A stretch of DNA of 64,000 nucleotides, taken from the NCBI RefSeq assembly GCF_902497555.1, contig NZ_CABVGP010000002.1, positions 2,492,501 to 2,556,500 on the forward strand. Reading direction: 5' to 3'. Both the position numbers and the translations under genes were made by a program. Shown in pieces: positions 18,219 through 27,789 of this stretch (its first letter is position 1; each line of letters opens with the position of its first letter). The notes under the pieces are model-generated. The model was given only the letters and a program-made list of their open reading frames with translations, did no database searches and had not been told where the DNA came from. This stretch comes from Amycolatopsis camponoti (GTDB lineage Bacteria; Actinomycetota; Actinomycetes; Mycobacteriales; Pseudonocardiaceae).

Positions 18219-19599
18219 TTGGTGCTCCCTGATCGTGCCGACTTTGCCGTATGGGTGGCGCCGTCATCGTCGGGGGCGATCTGCTCCAACGCCTCGCGAG
18301 AGGTATCCACGCCGGCGAAGCTGTTGAGCAGCGTCACGGCGACGTACATGCCCGAGACGGCCAGGATCACGGCGACGACACCAGCGCTGTTGAACAGCCA
18401 CAGGACGACGAAGGGAGAGAAGATCAAGCCGATGCGGCCGACGGTCTGGGCGAAGCCACCGCCGCGGAAGCGGAAGGCGGTCGGGAAGTACTCCGGGGTC
18501 GTGCCCAGGCCCAGGGTGAGGAACGACGCGACGGTGGCGACCAGGACGAAACCGACGGCGATGACCAGCGCAGGCGCTTTCATGAACGGGTAGATACCGG
18601 CGAAGATCGCGGTAAGCGTTCCGAACATCACGATGCTGGTGCGCCGGCCGATGCGGTCGACGATCACCATGCACAGCAGGGGACCCGCGACGTAACCGGA
18701 CATGATGGCGGCGTTGAACCCCAGGGACTTCGATACGGTCAGCCCCTGCTTGACGAAGAACGTGGGCATCCAGCCGGTGACGACGTACGAGCCGAACAGG
18801 CACGTGACAGTCAGGATGAGTGCCATCAACGTCCGGCGGATGACCGGCCGCGAGAACAGCACCGTGATGGGCACCCACTCGGCCTTCTCGTCCGTGGCCG
18901 GGCCAGGTCGGCCCGCCGGGACGAGACGCCGGACTCTTCCTCGATCTTCCGGATGACGGCCGCGGCTTCGTCGTACCGTCCGCGCGATTCCAGCCAACGC
19001 GGGGACTCGGGCATGGTGCGGCGCAGCCACCAGGCGACCAGCGAGCCGACGCCGCCGATGACGAACATCCCGCGCCAGGAGAACGCGGGGATGACCATCC
19101 AGCCGAGGATCGAGGACAGCGAGACTCCGAGACCGCCGAAGATCCCGAGCAGGCCCAGATAGCGGCCGCGGCGTCGGCGCGGGATGAACTCGGCGATCAT
19201 GCCGTAGCAGATGACGTACTCGGCCCCCAGCCCGATGCTCATCACGCCGCGCAGGGCGATGAGTACCGGCATCGACGGCGCCAATGCCGCGCACAGGGCG
19301 AGGATCCCGAAGAGTGCCAAGCTGAATTGGAAAGCGAAGCCGCGTCCCATCCGGTCACTGAGCCAGCCGGCGAAGGCCGCGCCGATCGCGAGGCCCGCGA
19401 ACGTGACCGACAGGAAGAGCGAGTTCAGCTCGAGCGTCGAGAATCCGGTGGGCAGCATCGACGCCAGCACCGCGGCGGAGAGCGTGTTGTCAAACGAGTC
19501 GAAGAACATGCCGAGGCCGACCAGCAGCGCCAAGCGCCGGTGGAACCGGCCGATCGGGACGTTGTCGAGCCGCTGGCCCGCGTTCACGTGCGTGTTCAT
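18215..19599 (-). pseudogene. MFS metabolite:H+ symporter, frameshifted
   Basis: Two frames together give one 12-helix MFS protein of about 461 aa. From ATG 19599 the first frame reads GMFFDSFDNTLSAAVLAS, GWLSDRMGRG, GAEYVICYGMIAEFIP and MPESPRWLESRGRYDEAAAV. After about 18,900-18,930 the similarity continues in another frame (DEKAEWVPITVLF, GYVAGPLLCMVIVDRIGRR, TTPEYFPTAFRFRG) to the stop at 18215. One base appears to be missing in a GC-rich stretch, so this is either a recent pseudogene or a sequencing error. It resembles aromatic-acid/dicarboxylate symporters and is coupled to the tartrate-dehydrogenase-like gene. Confidence 0.75.
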
Positions 19600-19816
19600 C
19601 GGCCGCCCCCTCCCGGGACCGCACTCTTGATCCGAGTACGGCCGACCAGGCCGGGATTGCGCCTCGCGCACGGGATCGATCGACGTTGTCCGGTCATGCG
19701 GCTTACTACCTTCGGCTTGGTGTTCGGTGTGCAACGGCGCGAACACGACGGTGTGCCGGGGAACAGCTCTTCCGGCGGTCCACCAGCGACGATGCCAACT
19801 CGTCCTCACGTGAGTC

Positions 19817-19849
19817 TTGACAATATCCTGTATTATGAGACATCGGCAA
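19817..19849. promoter_or_regulatory. IclR-type 33-bp palindrome/promoter, copy 3
   Basis: The left arm TTGACAATATC is perfect; the right arm is GACATCGGCAA. The minus strand has TTGCCG and TATTGT 18 bp apart, directed at the MFS/tartrate-dehydrogenase pair. The plus strand has TTGACA but a poor -10 (CATCGG), so the long rightward operon may need activation. Confidence 0.7.
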
Positions 19850-19903
19850 CAGCCGAGACGTGCCGGCGCCGCCGCTGTCGGCCTCGATCGAGGAGCGTTG
19901 ACG

Positions 19904-20932
19904 TTGAAAGCTGTTCTCTTCCTGGGCGAAGGCAAGCTCGAGCTCCGCGAGCTTCCCGACCCGGTGCCCGGCCCGGATGAAGTGGTCATCCGGATGCGGG
20001 CCTCCGGGATGTGCGGGAGCGATCTCAACCATCTGCACGGCCCCGTGCGCTCCGGTGCCGAGCTGGTGGTCGAGGGGCACGAGCCGTGCGGAGTCGTGGA
20101 GCTCGTCGGGACGGCGGTGCGACCCGGCGAAGCCAAGGCCGGCGACCGGGTCATGGTCCACCACTACGACGGGTGCCGCACCTGTCGATATTGCCGTTCC
20201 GGCTGGACCCAGTACTGCCCGAACGCGCGCACGGTCTACGGCGGGCTGGACGGCGACGGCGGGCACGCGGACTTCATGAAGGTTCCCGCGCACACGCTCA
20301 TCCGCTTGCCCGACTCGCTTTCGTTCAAGACCGGCGCGGCCATTTCGTGTGGCACCGGTACAGCGTTCGGCGCGATCAAGCGAGTCGAACTGTCGGCCGG
20401 CGAGACCGTGGCGATCTTCGGGCAAGGCCCCGTGGGCCTGAGCTGCACCATGCTGGCCAAGGCGTTCGGTGCCCGGGTCATCGCCGTCGACATCGAGCCC
20501 TCGCGGCTGAAGATGGCTGAAAAGTTCGGCGCCGACCACGTCGTCGACTCGCGAGAGCAGGACCCGGTGACCGCGATTCGCGAGCTGACTCGCGACGGCG
20601 AGGGCGCGGACAAGTCCATCGAATGCAGCGCCAACGCCACCGTGCGCAGGCAGGCGGTCCACGCGCTGCGGCGCTGGGGAACCGCGTGCATGGTCGGTGT
20701 CCTCGGCAAGATCGAGCTGGACAGCGAGGAGCTCATCCAGCTGCGGAAGACGGTCGTGGGGTCGCTGACTTTCAGCAAGAACCTGCAGGAAGAGTGCGCA
20801 CTGTTCGTGGCCGAGCGAGGCCTGGACGTGGAGTCGCTGTTCACCGACGAGTTCCGGTTGGACGAGGCGGAACGAGCCTACCAACTGTTCGACCGACGCC
20901 AGATCGGCAAAGGCGTCTTCGTCTTCGACTGA
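19904..20932 (+). CDS. Zinc-dependent alcohol dehydrogenase
   Basis: This 342-aa MDR enzyme has MCGSDLNHLHG (catalytic zinc Cys), GHEPCGVVELVG, a structural zinc lobe CRTCRYCRSGWTQYC, and the Rossmann motif FGQGPVGLSC. I chose the TTG at 19904 because AGGAG lies 8 bp upstream and the protein N-terminus (KAVLFLGEGKLELRELPDP) is standard from there; the earlier in-frame starts would run into the palindrome. It is the first gene of a rightward operon (ADH, ALDH, ABC transporter, ALDH, SDR) and should feed an aldehyde to the next enzyme. Confidence 0.9.
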   Translation: MKAVLFLGEGKLELRELPDPVPGPDEVVIRMRASGMCGSDLNHLHGPVRSGAELVVEGHEPCGVVELVGTAVRPGEAKAGDRVMVHHYDGCRTCRYCRSGWTQYCPNARTVYGGLDGDGGHADFMKVPAHTLIRLPDSLSFKTGAAISCGTGTAFGAIKRVELSAGETVAIFGQGPVGLSCTMLAKAFGARVIAVDIEPSRLKMAEKFGADHVVDSREQDPVTAIRELTRDGEGADKSIECSANATVRRQAVHALRRWGTACMVGVLGKIELDSEELIQLRKTVVGSLTFSKNLQEECALFVAERGLDVESLFTDEFRLDEAERAYQLFDRRQIGKGVFVFD

Positions 20933-20957
20933 CCGACCGCCACGTGAAAGGCAGGCA

Positions 20958-22457
20958 ATGACCACATTCGAACAGAACTCCGCCCTTTCCGAGCGGGCTC
21001 AGAGCTTCCTGTCCCGCGACGTGCACCATCACGTCATCGACGGTCAGCGGGTGCCGGCCGCTTCCGGGCGGACCCTGACCACCGTCAATCCGTCGACCGG
21101 CGAGGCACTGGCCCAGCTCGCCGCCGGCGACGAGGCTGACGTCCATCGCGCGGTCGAGGCTGCTCGCCGGGCGTTCAAGGGCCACTGGAGCACCTGGACC
21201 CCATACCAGCGCCAGGCGTTGCTCGTGCGCATCGCCCACCTCCTCGACGAGCGATTCGAGGAGTTGATCCAGATCGAGGCCATGGACATGGGTGCTCCGG
21301 TCTCGAGGCTGCGCACCACCAAGCCCGCTCTGCTGAAGATGTTGTCGTTCTTCGGTTCTCAAGCCGCCAACATCGCCGGCGAGACGCTGATGAACGGTAT
21401 CCCCGGCACCGTCGCCACGATGACGTTGAAGGCCCCGGTCGGGGTCATCGGCGGCATCATTCCCTGGAACGGGCCGCTCAACGGTCAGTTCTGGATCATC
21501 GGCGCCGTCCTCGCCAGCGGGTGTACTGCCGTGCTGAAGCCGTCCGAAGAGGCCTCTCTGTCGGTGCTGCGGGTGGCTGAGATCCTCCAGGAAGCCGGGG
21601 TGCCGGACGGCGTCCTCAATGTCGTCACCGGCTTGGGCAAGGAGGCCGGCCATGCGCTGGCCGCCCACCCCGACGTCGACCGCATCGCGTTCACCGGGTC
21701 GACGCAGACCGGCCGCAGCATCATCCAGGCGTCCGCGGTGAACATCAAGAAGCTGCAGCTGGAGCTGGGCGGCAAGTCGGCGGACATCGTGTGCGCGGAC
21801 GCGGATCTGGACAAGGCGGTACCCGGAGCCGCGATGGGGGTGTTCGCCAACTCCGGCCAGATCTGTTTCGCCGGCACCCGGGTACTGGTTCAGCGGTCCG
21901 TTGTCGACGAGTTCACCGAACGGCTGCTGGCCTTCACGGACACATTGCGGGTCGGGCGCAGCCTGGACGACGCCAGCACGCTGGGACCGGTGATCTCCCG
22001 GCCCCAGTTGGACAAGGTCCTGTCCTACATCGATATCGGCCGAGCCGACGGGGCCGAACTGCTCTGCGGCGGCCAACGGGTTGAGGGGGAACTCGGCAAG
22101 GGTTACTTCGTGCAGCCGAGTGTCTTCGGTGGCGTGACGAACGAGATGCGAATCGGACGGGAAGAGATCTTCGGGCCGGTGCTGTCGATCCTCCCGTTCG
22201 ACGACGTGGACGAGGCCATCGCCATTGCCAATGACAGCGAGTACGGGCTCGGCGGAGCGGTGTGGTCGCAGAATCTGTCCACCGCTCTTCGGGTGGTCCA
22301 CGGCGTGCACACCGGAACGATGTGGGTGAACTGCTACGGCTACATCGATCCGATGGTCGGGTTCGGCGGAACGAAGCTGAGCGGGTACGGCGCCAAGGGG
22401 AGTTCGGCGCACATGGACACCTACCTGTACACGAAGAGTGTCTACCTGCAGCTGTGA
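20958..22457 (+). CDS. NAD(P)-dependent aldehyde dehydrogenase
   Basis: This 499-aa ALDH has IIPWNGPLNGQFW, FTGSTQTGRSI (cofactor binding), the catalytic Glu in LELGGKSADIV, and the catalytic Cys in NSGQICFAGTRV. Length and motif order are normal for the superfamily. It lies 25 bp after the alcohol dehydrogenase, and an alcohol-to-aldehyde-to-acid sequence is likely. The substrate is not identifiable. Confidence 0.93.
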   Translation: MTTFEQNSALSERAQSFLSRDVHHHVIDGQRVPAASGRTLTTVNPSTGEALAQLAAGDEADVHRAVEAARRAFKGHWSTWTPYQRQALLVRIAHLLDERFEELIQIEAMDMGAPVSRLRTTKPALLKMLSFFGSQAANIAGETLMNGIPGTVATMTLKAPVGVIGGIIPWNGPLNGQFWIIGAVLASGCTAVLKPSEEASLSVLRVAEILQEAGVPDGVLNVVTGLGKEAGHALAAHPDVDRIAFTGSTQTGRSIIQASAVNIKKLQLELGGKSADIVCADADLDKAVPGAAMGVFANSGQICFAGTRVLVQRSVVDEFTERLLAFTDTLRVGRSLDDASTLGPVISRPQLDKVLSYIDIGRADGAELLCGGQRVEGELGKGYFVQPSVFGGVTNEMRIGREEIFGPVLSILPFDDVDEAIAIANDSEYGLGGAVWSQNLSTALRVVHGVHTGTMWVNCYGYIDPMVGFGGTKLSGYGAKGSSAHMDTYLYTKSVYLQL

Positions 22458-22521
22458 CCCGAGCGTCGCCGGCATCCGCCGACGAGGTACCGGCAACTCA
22501 CCTATCAATGGAGATCGTTCA

Positions 22522-23406
22522 ATGGCGAACACCAGCCCACCGGTCGATACGACCAGGCCCGGCGCGACGACCACATCGATGACGAACGACAGTCCACCGG
22601 CGAAGTCGCGGCGCGGCCGGGGTGGGAGGCAGAAGCTCGCGTCCGTCGGTTGGGCCGCGGCGCCTCCTGCGACTTTTGTGGTCATCATCCTGCTATGGGC
22701 CGCCGCCGTGGAAATATTCACGATCCCTTCTTATCTGCTGCCCAGCCCCATGGCGGTTCTCAGCCGGATGTTCGACGAGCGGAGCAACCTGCTCGCGCAA
22801 GCCGTGCCGACCCTGGAGGCGCTCGGAATCGGCCTGCTTCTCTGCCTCGTGATCAGCATTCCGGCCGGCCTGCTGATCGCCCTTTCGAAGGTGGCCAAGC
22901 AGACGATCTATCCCATCGTGATGCTGATGCAGCTCGTGCCGAAGATCGCTATCGCGCCCCTTCTGCTCGTCTGGTTGGGTTTCAGCATCCAGACCAAGGT
23001 CGGCTTGGTCGTCCTCATCGCGTTCTTCCCGCTGCTCATGTCGAGTATCGCCGGGTTTGTCAGCTTGGACGACCGGCTCCTGTACCTGACGCGCTCAATG
23101 GGGGCGTCGAAGATGCAGACGTTCTGGCGCCTCAGGTTGCCTGCCGCTCTGCCGATCATCTTCTCCGGTATCAAGACGTGCGCGACGATCGCGATCACGG
23201 GCGCGCTTGTCGCGGAATTTCTCGCCTCCAACGAGGGGCTCGGTTACGCGCTCCTCCGGGCCGGATCGCAACTGGACACCACGTACATCTTTGCCATTCT
23301 TGTCGTTCTCACCTTGATCGGTATCGTCATCAATTATCTGATCGAGGCCGTTGAATGGTGGCTGACTCCGTGGCAGCGTCACCAGGGGCAGCAGGGTAAG
23401 AAATAA
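22522..23406 (+). CDS. NitT/TauT-type ABC transporter permease
   Basis: This 294-aa inner-membrane protein has a disordered N-terminus of about 45 residues followed by about six helices. The EAA loop GASKMQTFWRLRLPAALP is the contact site for the ATPase and is typical of SsuC/TauC/ThiX-like permeases. LPSPMAVLSRMFDE near residue 75 is another family mark. The ATG at 22522 with GGAG upstream avoids the unlikely extension from 22438. It forms an importer with the next two genes; the family takes up sulfonates, pyrimidine precursors, phthalates and related organic anions. Confidence 0.92.
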   Translation: MANTSPPVDTTRPGATTTSMTNDSPPAKSRRGRGGRQKLASVGWAAAPPATFVVIILLWAAAVEIFTIPSYLLPSPMAVLSRMFDERSNLLAQAVPTLEALGIGLLLCLVISIPAGLLIALSKVAKQTIYPIVMLMQLVPKIAIAPLLLVWLGFSIQTKVGLVVLIAFFPLLMSSIAGFVSLDDRLLYLTRSMGASKMQTFWRLRLPAALPIIFSGIKTCATIAITGALVAEFLASNEGLGYALLRAGSQLDTTYIFAILVVLTLIGIVINYLIEAVEWWLTPWQRHQGQQGKK

Positions 23407-23465
23407 CCGGTCTTCACTCGGTCTTACGTATTCTCCAGTGGCACTCAAATGATGAGAGATGAACG

Positions 23466-24482
23466 ATGAAGATCAAGACTACGCTGACTTCGGTGGCCGG
23501 TATCGCTTCTCTGGTGCTCCTCGGTGCCTGTGGGACCGGTTCGTCTCAGGCGGGAAGTGGTGGACCGGGAGAGTCGTTCCAGCTGCATTGGTCGTGGTCG
23601 CCTTCCACGGCCGGCTTTGCGGTCGCACAGGACAAGCACCTCTATCAGAATGCCGGGCTGGAGCTGTCCATTACGCCCGGAAAGGGTTCCGGCACCGCGG
23701 TGCAACTGGTCGCCACCGGCAAGGCGGACATGGGCATCGCGGATTCCGTGGCGATCATCCAAGCGGTTCAGAAGGGTGCGCCGTTGCTCGTGGTCGCGAC
23801 CATCAACCAGGAAACCAACACGGCCATGCAGGTCCTCGATTCTTCCGGGATCAGGTCCGTTGCCGACCTCAGGGGCAAGTCGGTCGCTGTCCCGCCGGGT
23901 GGTGCCTACTCCTTCCTGTTCCCCATTTTCCTGCAGTCGCAGGGGCTCACCGAGAAGGACGTGAAGATCGTCAACATGCCGTTCGAGTCGATGGTGCCGT
24001 CGCTCATCGGGGGCCGGGTGGACGCTATTGTCGGTGGTCAGGATTCGCATGTTGCCCTCGCGGCTCAAGGCGCGAAATTCACCGACTTCCTGTTCGGTGA
24101 GCACGGTGTTTCCGGTGCGGCGCACTCGATCTTCACGACGAAAGACTACGCTGCCAAGAACGGACCCGCTGTGAAGAAAGCCGTCGCGGCCAGCCTGCAG
24201 GGGTGGAGTGAGGCGCGAGCAAATCCGCAGGAGGCGCTCGCCGACATCAAGAAGCTGGCGCCGGACACGGTCGAAAACAATGCGCGGGAGGAGCTGAAGG
24301 TCCTTCTGCCGCTCCTGTGTGCGGGCGGGGCGAAGTACATCGGGCTGGCGGACCCGGCGCGGTGGCAGCAGACCATGTCCCTTCTCGAGCGCGCGAAGCT
24401 CGTGACGGGTGCGCCCGACCCGGCGACGTTCGTCTCGTACGACTATCTCCCGCCGCAGAGCGCGCTGACCCCTTGTAGCTAG
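23466..24482 (+). CDS. ABC transporter substrate-binding lipoprotein (NMT1/SsuA-like)
   Basis: This 338-aa protein has an N-terminal signal ending in the lipobox LLGAC. The mature part matches the NitT/TauT/NMT1 fold: LHWSWSPSTAGFAVAQDKHLY at the start, GSGTAVQLVATGKADMGIAD in the first lobe, and SVAVPPGGAYSFLFP and GGRVDAIVGGQDSH further on. It captures the substrate outside the membrane for the permease at 22522. The Trp/Ser-rich ligand region does not reveal the ligand. Confidence 0.92.
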   Translation: MKIKTTLTSVAGIASLVLLGACGTGSSQAGSGGPGESFQLHWSWSPSTAGFAVAQDKHLYQNAGLELSITPGKGSGTAVQLVATGKADMGIADSVAIIQAVQKGAPLLVVATINQETNTAMQVLDSSGIRSVADLRGKSVAVPPGGAYSFLFPIFLQSQGLTEKDVKIVNMPFESMVPSLIGGRVDAIVGGQDSHVALAAQGAKFTDFLFGEHGVSGAAHSIFTTKDYAAKNGPAVKKAVAASLQGWSEARANPQEALADIKKLAPDTVENNAREELKVLLPLLCAGGAKYIGLADPARWQQTMSLLERAKLVTGAPDPATFVSYDYLPPQSALTPCS

Positions 24483-24514
24483 ATTGTTACGGTCGCCGTC
24501 GGAAGGGCAAAATC

Positions 24515-25348
24515 ATGCGAGATTCAGTGGCCGGCACGACAACCGGAATGTCCATTTCGATTCAGGGTGTCACGAAGATCTACGGACGTGACTCCGCTCA
24601 TGAGTTCGAGGCGCTCAAGCCCATCTCGATGGATATCAAGGCAGGCGAGTTCGTCTCGATCGTCGGTCCCTCGGGATGTGGCAAGAGTACGTTGATGCTG
24701 ATGGTGGCGGGCCTGCTTCCGATGTCTTCGGGCGTGATCGAAATCGGCGGGCGAGTGGTGACGAAGGCCTTCACCGACGTCGGTATCGCGTTTCAAGACC
24801 ATTTGCTGCTGGACTTCCGCACCGCATTGGACAACGTCCTGCTCCAAGCGGAGATCCGGCACATCGACAAAGATGCGCTGCGGTCCAGGGCGGTCGACTT
24901 GTTCCGGCAGCTCCGCCTGGAGCAGGCGATGGGTAAGTACCCGCGACAGATGTCGGGGGGAATGCGGCAACGCGTTTCGCTCATCCGGACGATCGTCCAC
25001 GAGCCACCGGTCTTGATGTTGGACGAGCCGTTCGGGGCGCTCGACGCCCTCACACGCCTCCAGGTGCGATCCGACCTGGAGTCGCTTTGGCTGCGGAACA
25101 AGTCCACCGTTCTGTTCATCACCCACAGCGTCGAGGAAGCGGTCGGGCTGTCCGATCGGATCTTCGTCATGAGCCCGAGTCCGGGCGAGATCATCGAGGA
25201 GATCACGGTGGACCTGCCGAGGCCCCGGCCCATCTCCCTCACCGGTTCGGCCGAGTTCGGCAAGTACGCCGGTCACATCTATGCACTCTTCGAGAAGATG
25301 GGCGTTCTCCACGGTATGGCGCCCGCAGCTGCTGGCAGTGGTGCTTGA
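24515..25348 (+). CDS. NitT/TauT-type ABC transporter ATP-binding protein
   Basis: This 277-aa ATPase has Walker A GPSGCGKST, a Q-loop at FQDHLLLDFRTALDNV, the signature MSGGMRQRVSL, Walker B LMLDEPFGALD and the switch His in FITHSVEEAV. These are typical of SsuB/TauB proteins that drive organic-anion uptake. An inner start at MSISIQGVTKIYG is also possible. Order permease, binding protein, ATPase is kept with short gaps, supporting one transporter unit. Confidence 0.93.
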   Translation: MRDSVAGTTTGMSISIQGVTKIYGRDSAHEFEALKPISMDIKAGEFVSIVGPSGCGKSTLMLMVAGLLPMSSGVIEIGGRVVTKAFTDVGIAFQDHLLLDFRTALDNVLLQAEIRHIDKDALRSRAVDLFRQLRLEQAMGKYPRQMSGGMRQRVSLIRTIVHEPPVLMLDEPFGALDALTRLQVRSDLESLWLRNKSTVLFITHSVEEAVGLSDRIFVMSPSPGEIIEEITVDLPRPRPISLTGSAEFGKYAGHIYALFEKMGVLHGMAPAAAGSGA

Positions 25349-25395
25349 ACCGCGACCGGCCGGGCGTCGTCGACCATGAACACCAGGGAGAGTCA

Positions 25396-26877
25396 GTGCA
25401 GCAGTACCCGATGTACGTCGACGGACAATGGGCCGACTCCGCTACCGGAGAGTGGTTGGACAGCACGGATCCGTACAGCGGCGAGGTGTGGGCCCGGATT
25501 CCCGCCGGCACCGCTCAGGACGCGGGCCGGGCCGTGGACGCGGCTCAGGCCGCCATGACCACGGGCCCGTGGGCGACTTTCACCGCTTCTCAGCGAGGCG
25601 GCTGTCTCCGCGCTGTCGCGGACCTCATCATCGCCAATGCCGACCGCCTCGCCGACAGTGAGGTCCGTGACAACGGCAAGCTCCTGACCGAGGTCCAAGG
25701 GCAGATCGCGGCGGTGGCCCAGTGCTGGCACTACTACGCGGGGCTCGCGGACAAAGTCCAGGGTGCCACCATCCCGACCGAAAAGGCCAACGCGTTCGCT
25801 TTCACCACTCGCGAACCGGTCGGAGTCGTCGCCGCCCTGACCGCATGGAACTCCCCGCTGTGGTTCGCCACCGTGAAGGCCGCCCCCGCCCTGGCCGCCG
25901 GGTGCTCCGTCGTGGTCAAACCGTCCGAGTTCGCCTCCGCGAGCACCCTCGAACTTGCTCGCCTCGTGGACGAGGCGGGTCTGCCTGCCGGTGTGTTCAA
26001 CGTCGTCACCGGACTGGGTGCAACAGCCGGTACGGCACTGGTCGAGCACTCCGACGTCGCCAAGATCGCGTTCACCGGGTCCGACGTCACCGGCGCCGCC
26101 ATCTACCGCAGCGCCGCCACCACCATGAAGCGGGTGTCTCTCGAACTCGGCGGGAAGTCGCCCACCATCGTCTTCGACGACGCCGACCTCGACCTCGCCG
26201 CGGTGGGGGTGATGTCGGGCATCTTCGGCGCGGCCGGCCAGATGTGCGCCGCCGGTTCACGACTGCTCGTCCACACCGCGGTCAAGGACGAACTGCTGGC
26301 GAAGCTGCTTGAGCTGGCCGCCGATCTCCGCATGGGCGATCCGCGCGACCCGGCCACGAACGTCGGCCCGATTTCGACGCCGCCGCAGTTCGAAAAGGTG
26401 CTCGCCTACCTCGATGTCGCCCGTGCGGACGGTGCCCGGTGTGTCTTGGGCGGTGCCCGCGCCACCGGCCCGGGCCTGGGTGCCGGTCAGTTCGTCGAAC
26501 CCACCATCTTCACCGACGTCCGCAACGACATGCGTATCGCGCGTGAAGAGGTGTTCGGCCCCATCCTGTCCGTCATCGAATTCAAGGACGAGCAAGAGGC
26601 GGTAACCCTGGCGAACGACAACCCCTACGGCCTCGTCGCCGGCGTGTGGACAACCGACATCGGTCGCTCGCTGCGCATGTCGAAGGCGCTGCGCGTCGGC
26701 ACGGTCTGGGTCAACACCTACCGCACGTACAGCTACATGGTCCCGTTCGGCGGCACGAAGCAGTCCGGGCTCGGGCGCGAACACGGCATCGAAGCCATCG
26801 ACGAGTACCTCGAGACCCGCAGTGTTGTCATCTCCACCGACGACGCGCCCCCCGCCAACCCGTTCGTGATGCGGTGA
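25396..26877 (+). CDS. NAD(P)-dependent aldehyde dehydrogenase
   Basis: This 493-aa ALDH has TAWNSPLWFATVKAAPAL, FTGSDVTGAAIY, the catalytic Glu in LELGGKSPTIVF and Cys in AAGQMCAAGSRL. The GTG at 25396 is preceded by AGGGAG and opens with QQYPMYVDGQW, a normal ALDH start; the open frame extends much further left into the ATPase gene but that part is not ALDH-like. It is only distantly like the ALDH at 20958, so the two probably act on different aldehydes of the same pathway. Confidence 0.92.
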   Translation: MQQYPMYVDGQWADSATGEWLDSTDPYSGEVWARIPAGTAQDAGRAVDAAQAAMTTGPWATFTASQRGGCLRAVADLIIANADRLADSEVRDNGKLLTEVQGQIAAVAQCWHYYAGLADKVQGATIPTEKANAFAFTTREPVGVVAALTAWNSPLWFATVKAAPALAAGCSVVVKPSEFASASTLELARLVDEAGLPAGVFNVVTGLGATAGTALVEHSDVAKIAFTGSDVTGAAIYRSAATTMKRVSLELGGKSPTIVFDDADLDLAAVGVMSGIFGAAGQMCAAGSRLLVHTAVKDELLAKLLELAADLRMGDPRDPATNVGPISTPPQFEKVLAYLDVARADGARCVLGGARATGPGLGAGQFVEPTIFTDVRNDMRIAREEVFGPILSVIEFKDEQEAVTLANDNPYGLVAGVWTTDIGRSLRMSKALRVGTVWVNTYRTYSYMVPFGGTKQSGLGREHGIEAIDEYLETRSVVISTDDAPPANPFVMR

Positions 26878-26946
26878 CCGGGTGAGCCGCCCCGGCCGGG
26901 ACAGCTCGTCAACCCGCCTGCTCGTTTCTCCGCAAAGGAAATCTTC

Positions 26947-27705
26947 GTGACAACGGCACCCACAACCGCGTCTTCGACCAGCACGACGCCGGGCCGGCTC
27001 GCCGGCCGGCGGATCGTCATCACCGGCGCCGCCGCCGGCATCGGCAAAGCGGTCGCCCACCTCTTCGCCGAGCACGGTGCCGCACTCACCTTGCTGGACC
27101 GCGACGAGAACGGGCTTTCCGGCACGGCCGCGGACGTCCGGGCGAGCGCACACGCCGTCGACATCACTTCCGAAGCGGAAGTCAGCGGTGCGATCCGGAC
27201 GGCAGCCGCCACGATGGGCGGCATAGACGGATTGGTGAACTGCGCGGGCATCATGTTCCGCGGCCGGGCCGGCGACGTGTCCGCCGACGAGTGGCGGCAC
27301 GTGCTCGACGTCAACCTCACCGGCACGTACATCGTGATTCGCGCCGCCCTTCCTTGGCTGGAGCAGCAGGACGGTTCCAGTGTCGTCAACATGGCTTCCG
27401 GCCAAGGCCTGCTGCCGAACGCTCCGGGGTACTCGGCCTACGCCGCGTCGAAGGGCGGCATTATCACCCTCACTCGCGCCCTGGCCGCCGAGCTGGCCCC
27501 CCGCGTCCGTGTCAACAGTGTGTCGCCGGGGATGGTCGACACGGCCATGGCGGACGGGTACCGGGACAACGTCGACTCCTACGCGTTGCGGCGGCTGGGG
27601 AAACCGGAGGAGATCGCGCGGGCCGTGTTGTTCCTGACCAGCACAGAGTCCTCCTACGTGACCGGGGCCGCACTGGCCGCCGACGGCGGCCGCACCTTCC
27701 ACTGA
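26947..27705 (+). CDS. SDR-family oxidoreductase
   Basis: This 252-aa classical SDR has TGAAAGIG, VNCAG, NMASGQG, YAASK and PGMVDTAM, with a normal GRTFH tail. The GTG start at 26947 follows AAAGGAAA and gives a short Thr-rich N-terminal extension. It is the last gene of the rightward operon that begins at 19904, and palindrome copy 4 and the iclR gene follow it. Confidence 0.9.
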   Translation: MTTAPTTASSTSTTPGRLAGRRIVITGAAAGIGKAVAHLFAEHGAALTLLDRDENGLSGTAADVRASAHAVDITSEAEVSGAIRTAAATMGGIDGLVNCAGIMFRGRAGDVSADEWRHVLDVNLTGTYIVIRAALPWLEQQDGSSVVNMASGQGLLPNAPGYSAYAASKGGIITLTRALAAELAPRVRVNSVSPGMVDTAMADGYRDNVDSYALRRLGKPEEIARAVLFLTSTESSYVTGAALAADGGRTFH

Positions 27706-27752
27706 CGCAGGAGTAGCCTGCTGGTCAGTACCGGATGCTGCCGGGTCCGAAA

Positions 27753-27785
27753 TTGACAATATCCCATATTGCGAGATATTCTTAA
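27753..27785. promoter_or_regulatory. IclR-type 33-bp palindrome/promoter, copy 4 (iclR promoter)
   Basis: The left arm TTGACAATATC is perfect, the right arm is GATATTCTTAA. TTGACA (27753) and TATTCT (27777) are 18 bp apart, and the expected transcription start falls at or next to the iclR GTG at 27790. The regulator therefore seems to control itself. Confidence 0.7.
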
Positions 27786-27789
27786 TTAC

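Noticed and set aside
18251..19162. A 303-codon plus-strand open frame across the MFS frameshift
   Set aside because: Antisense shadow of the MFS gene, low-complexity product.
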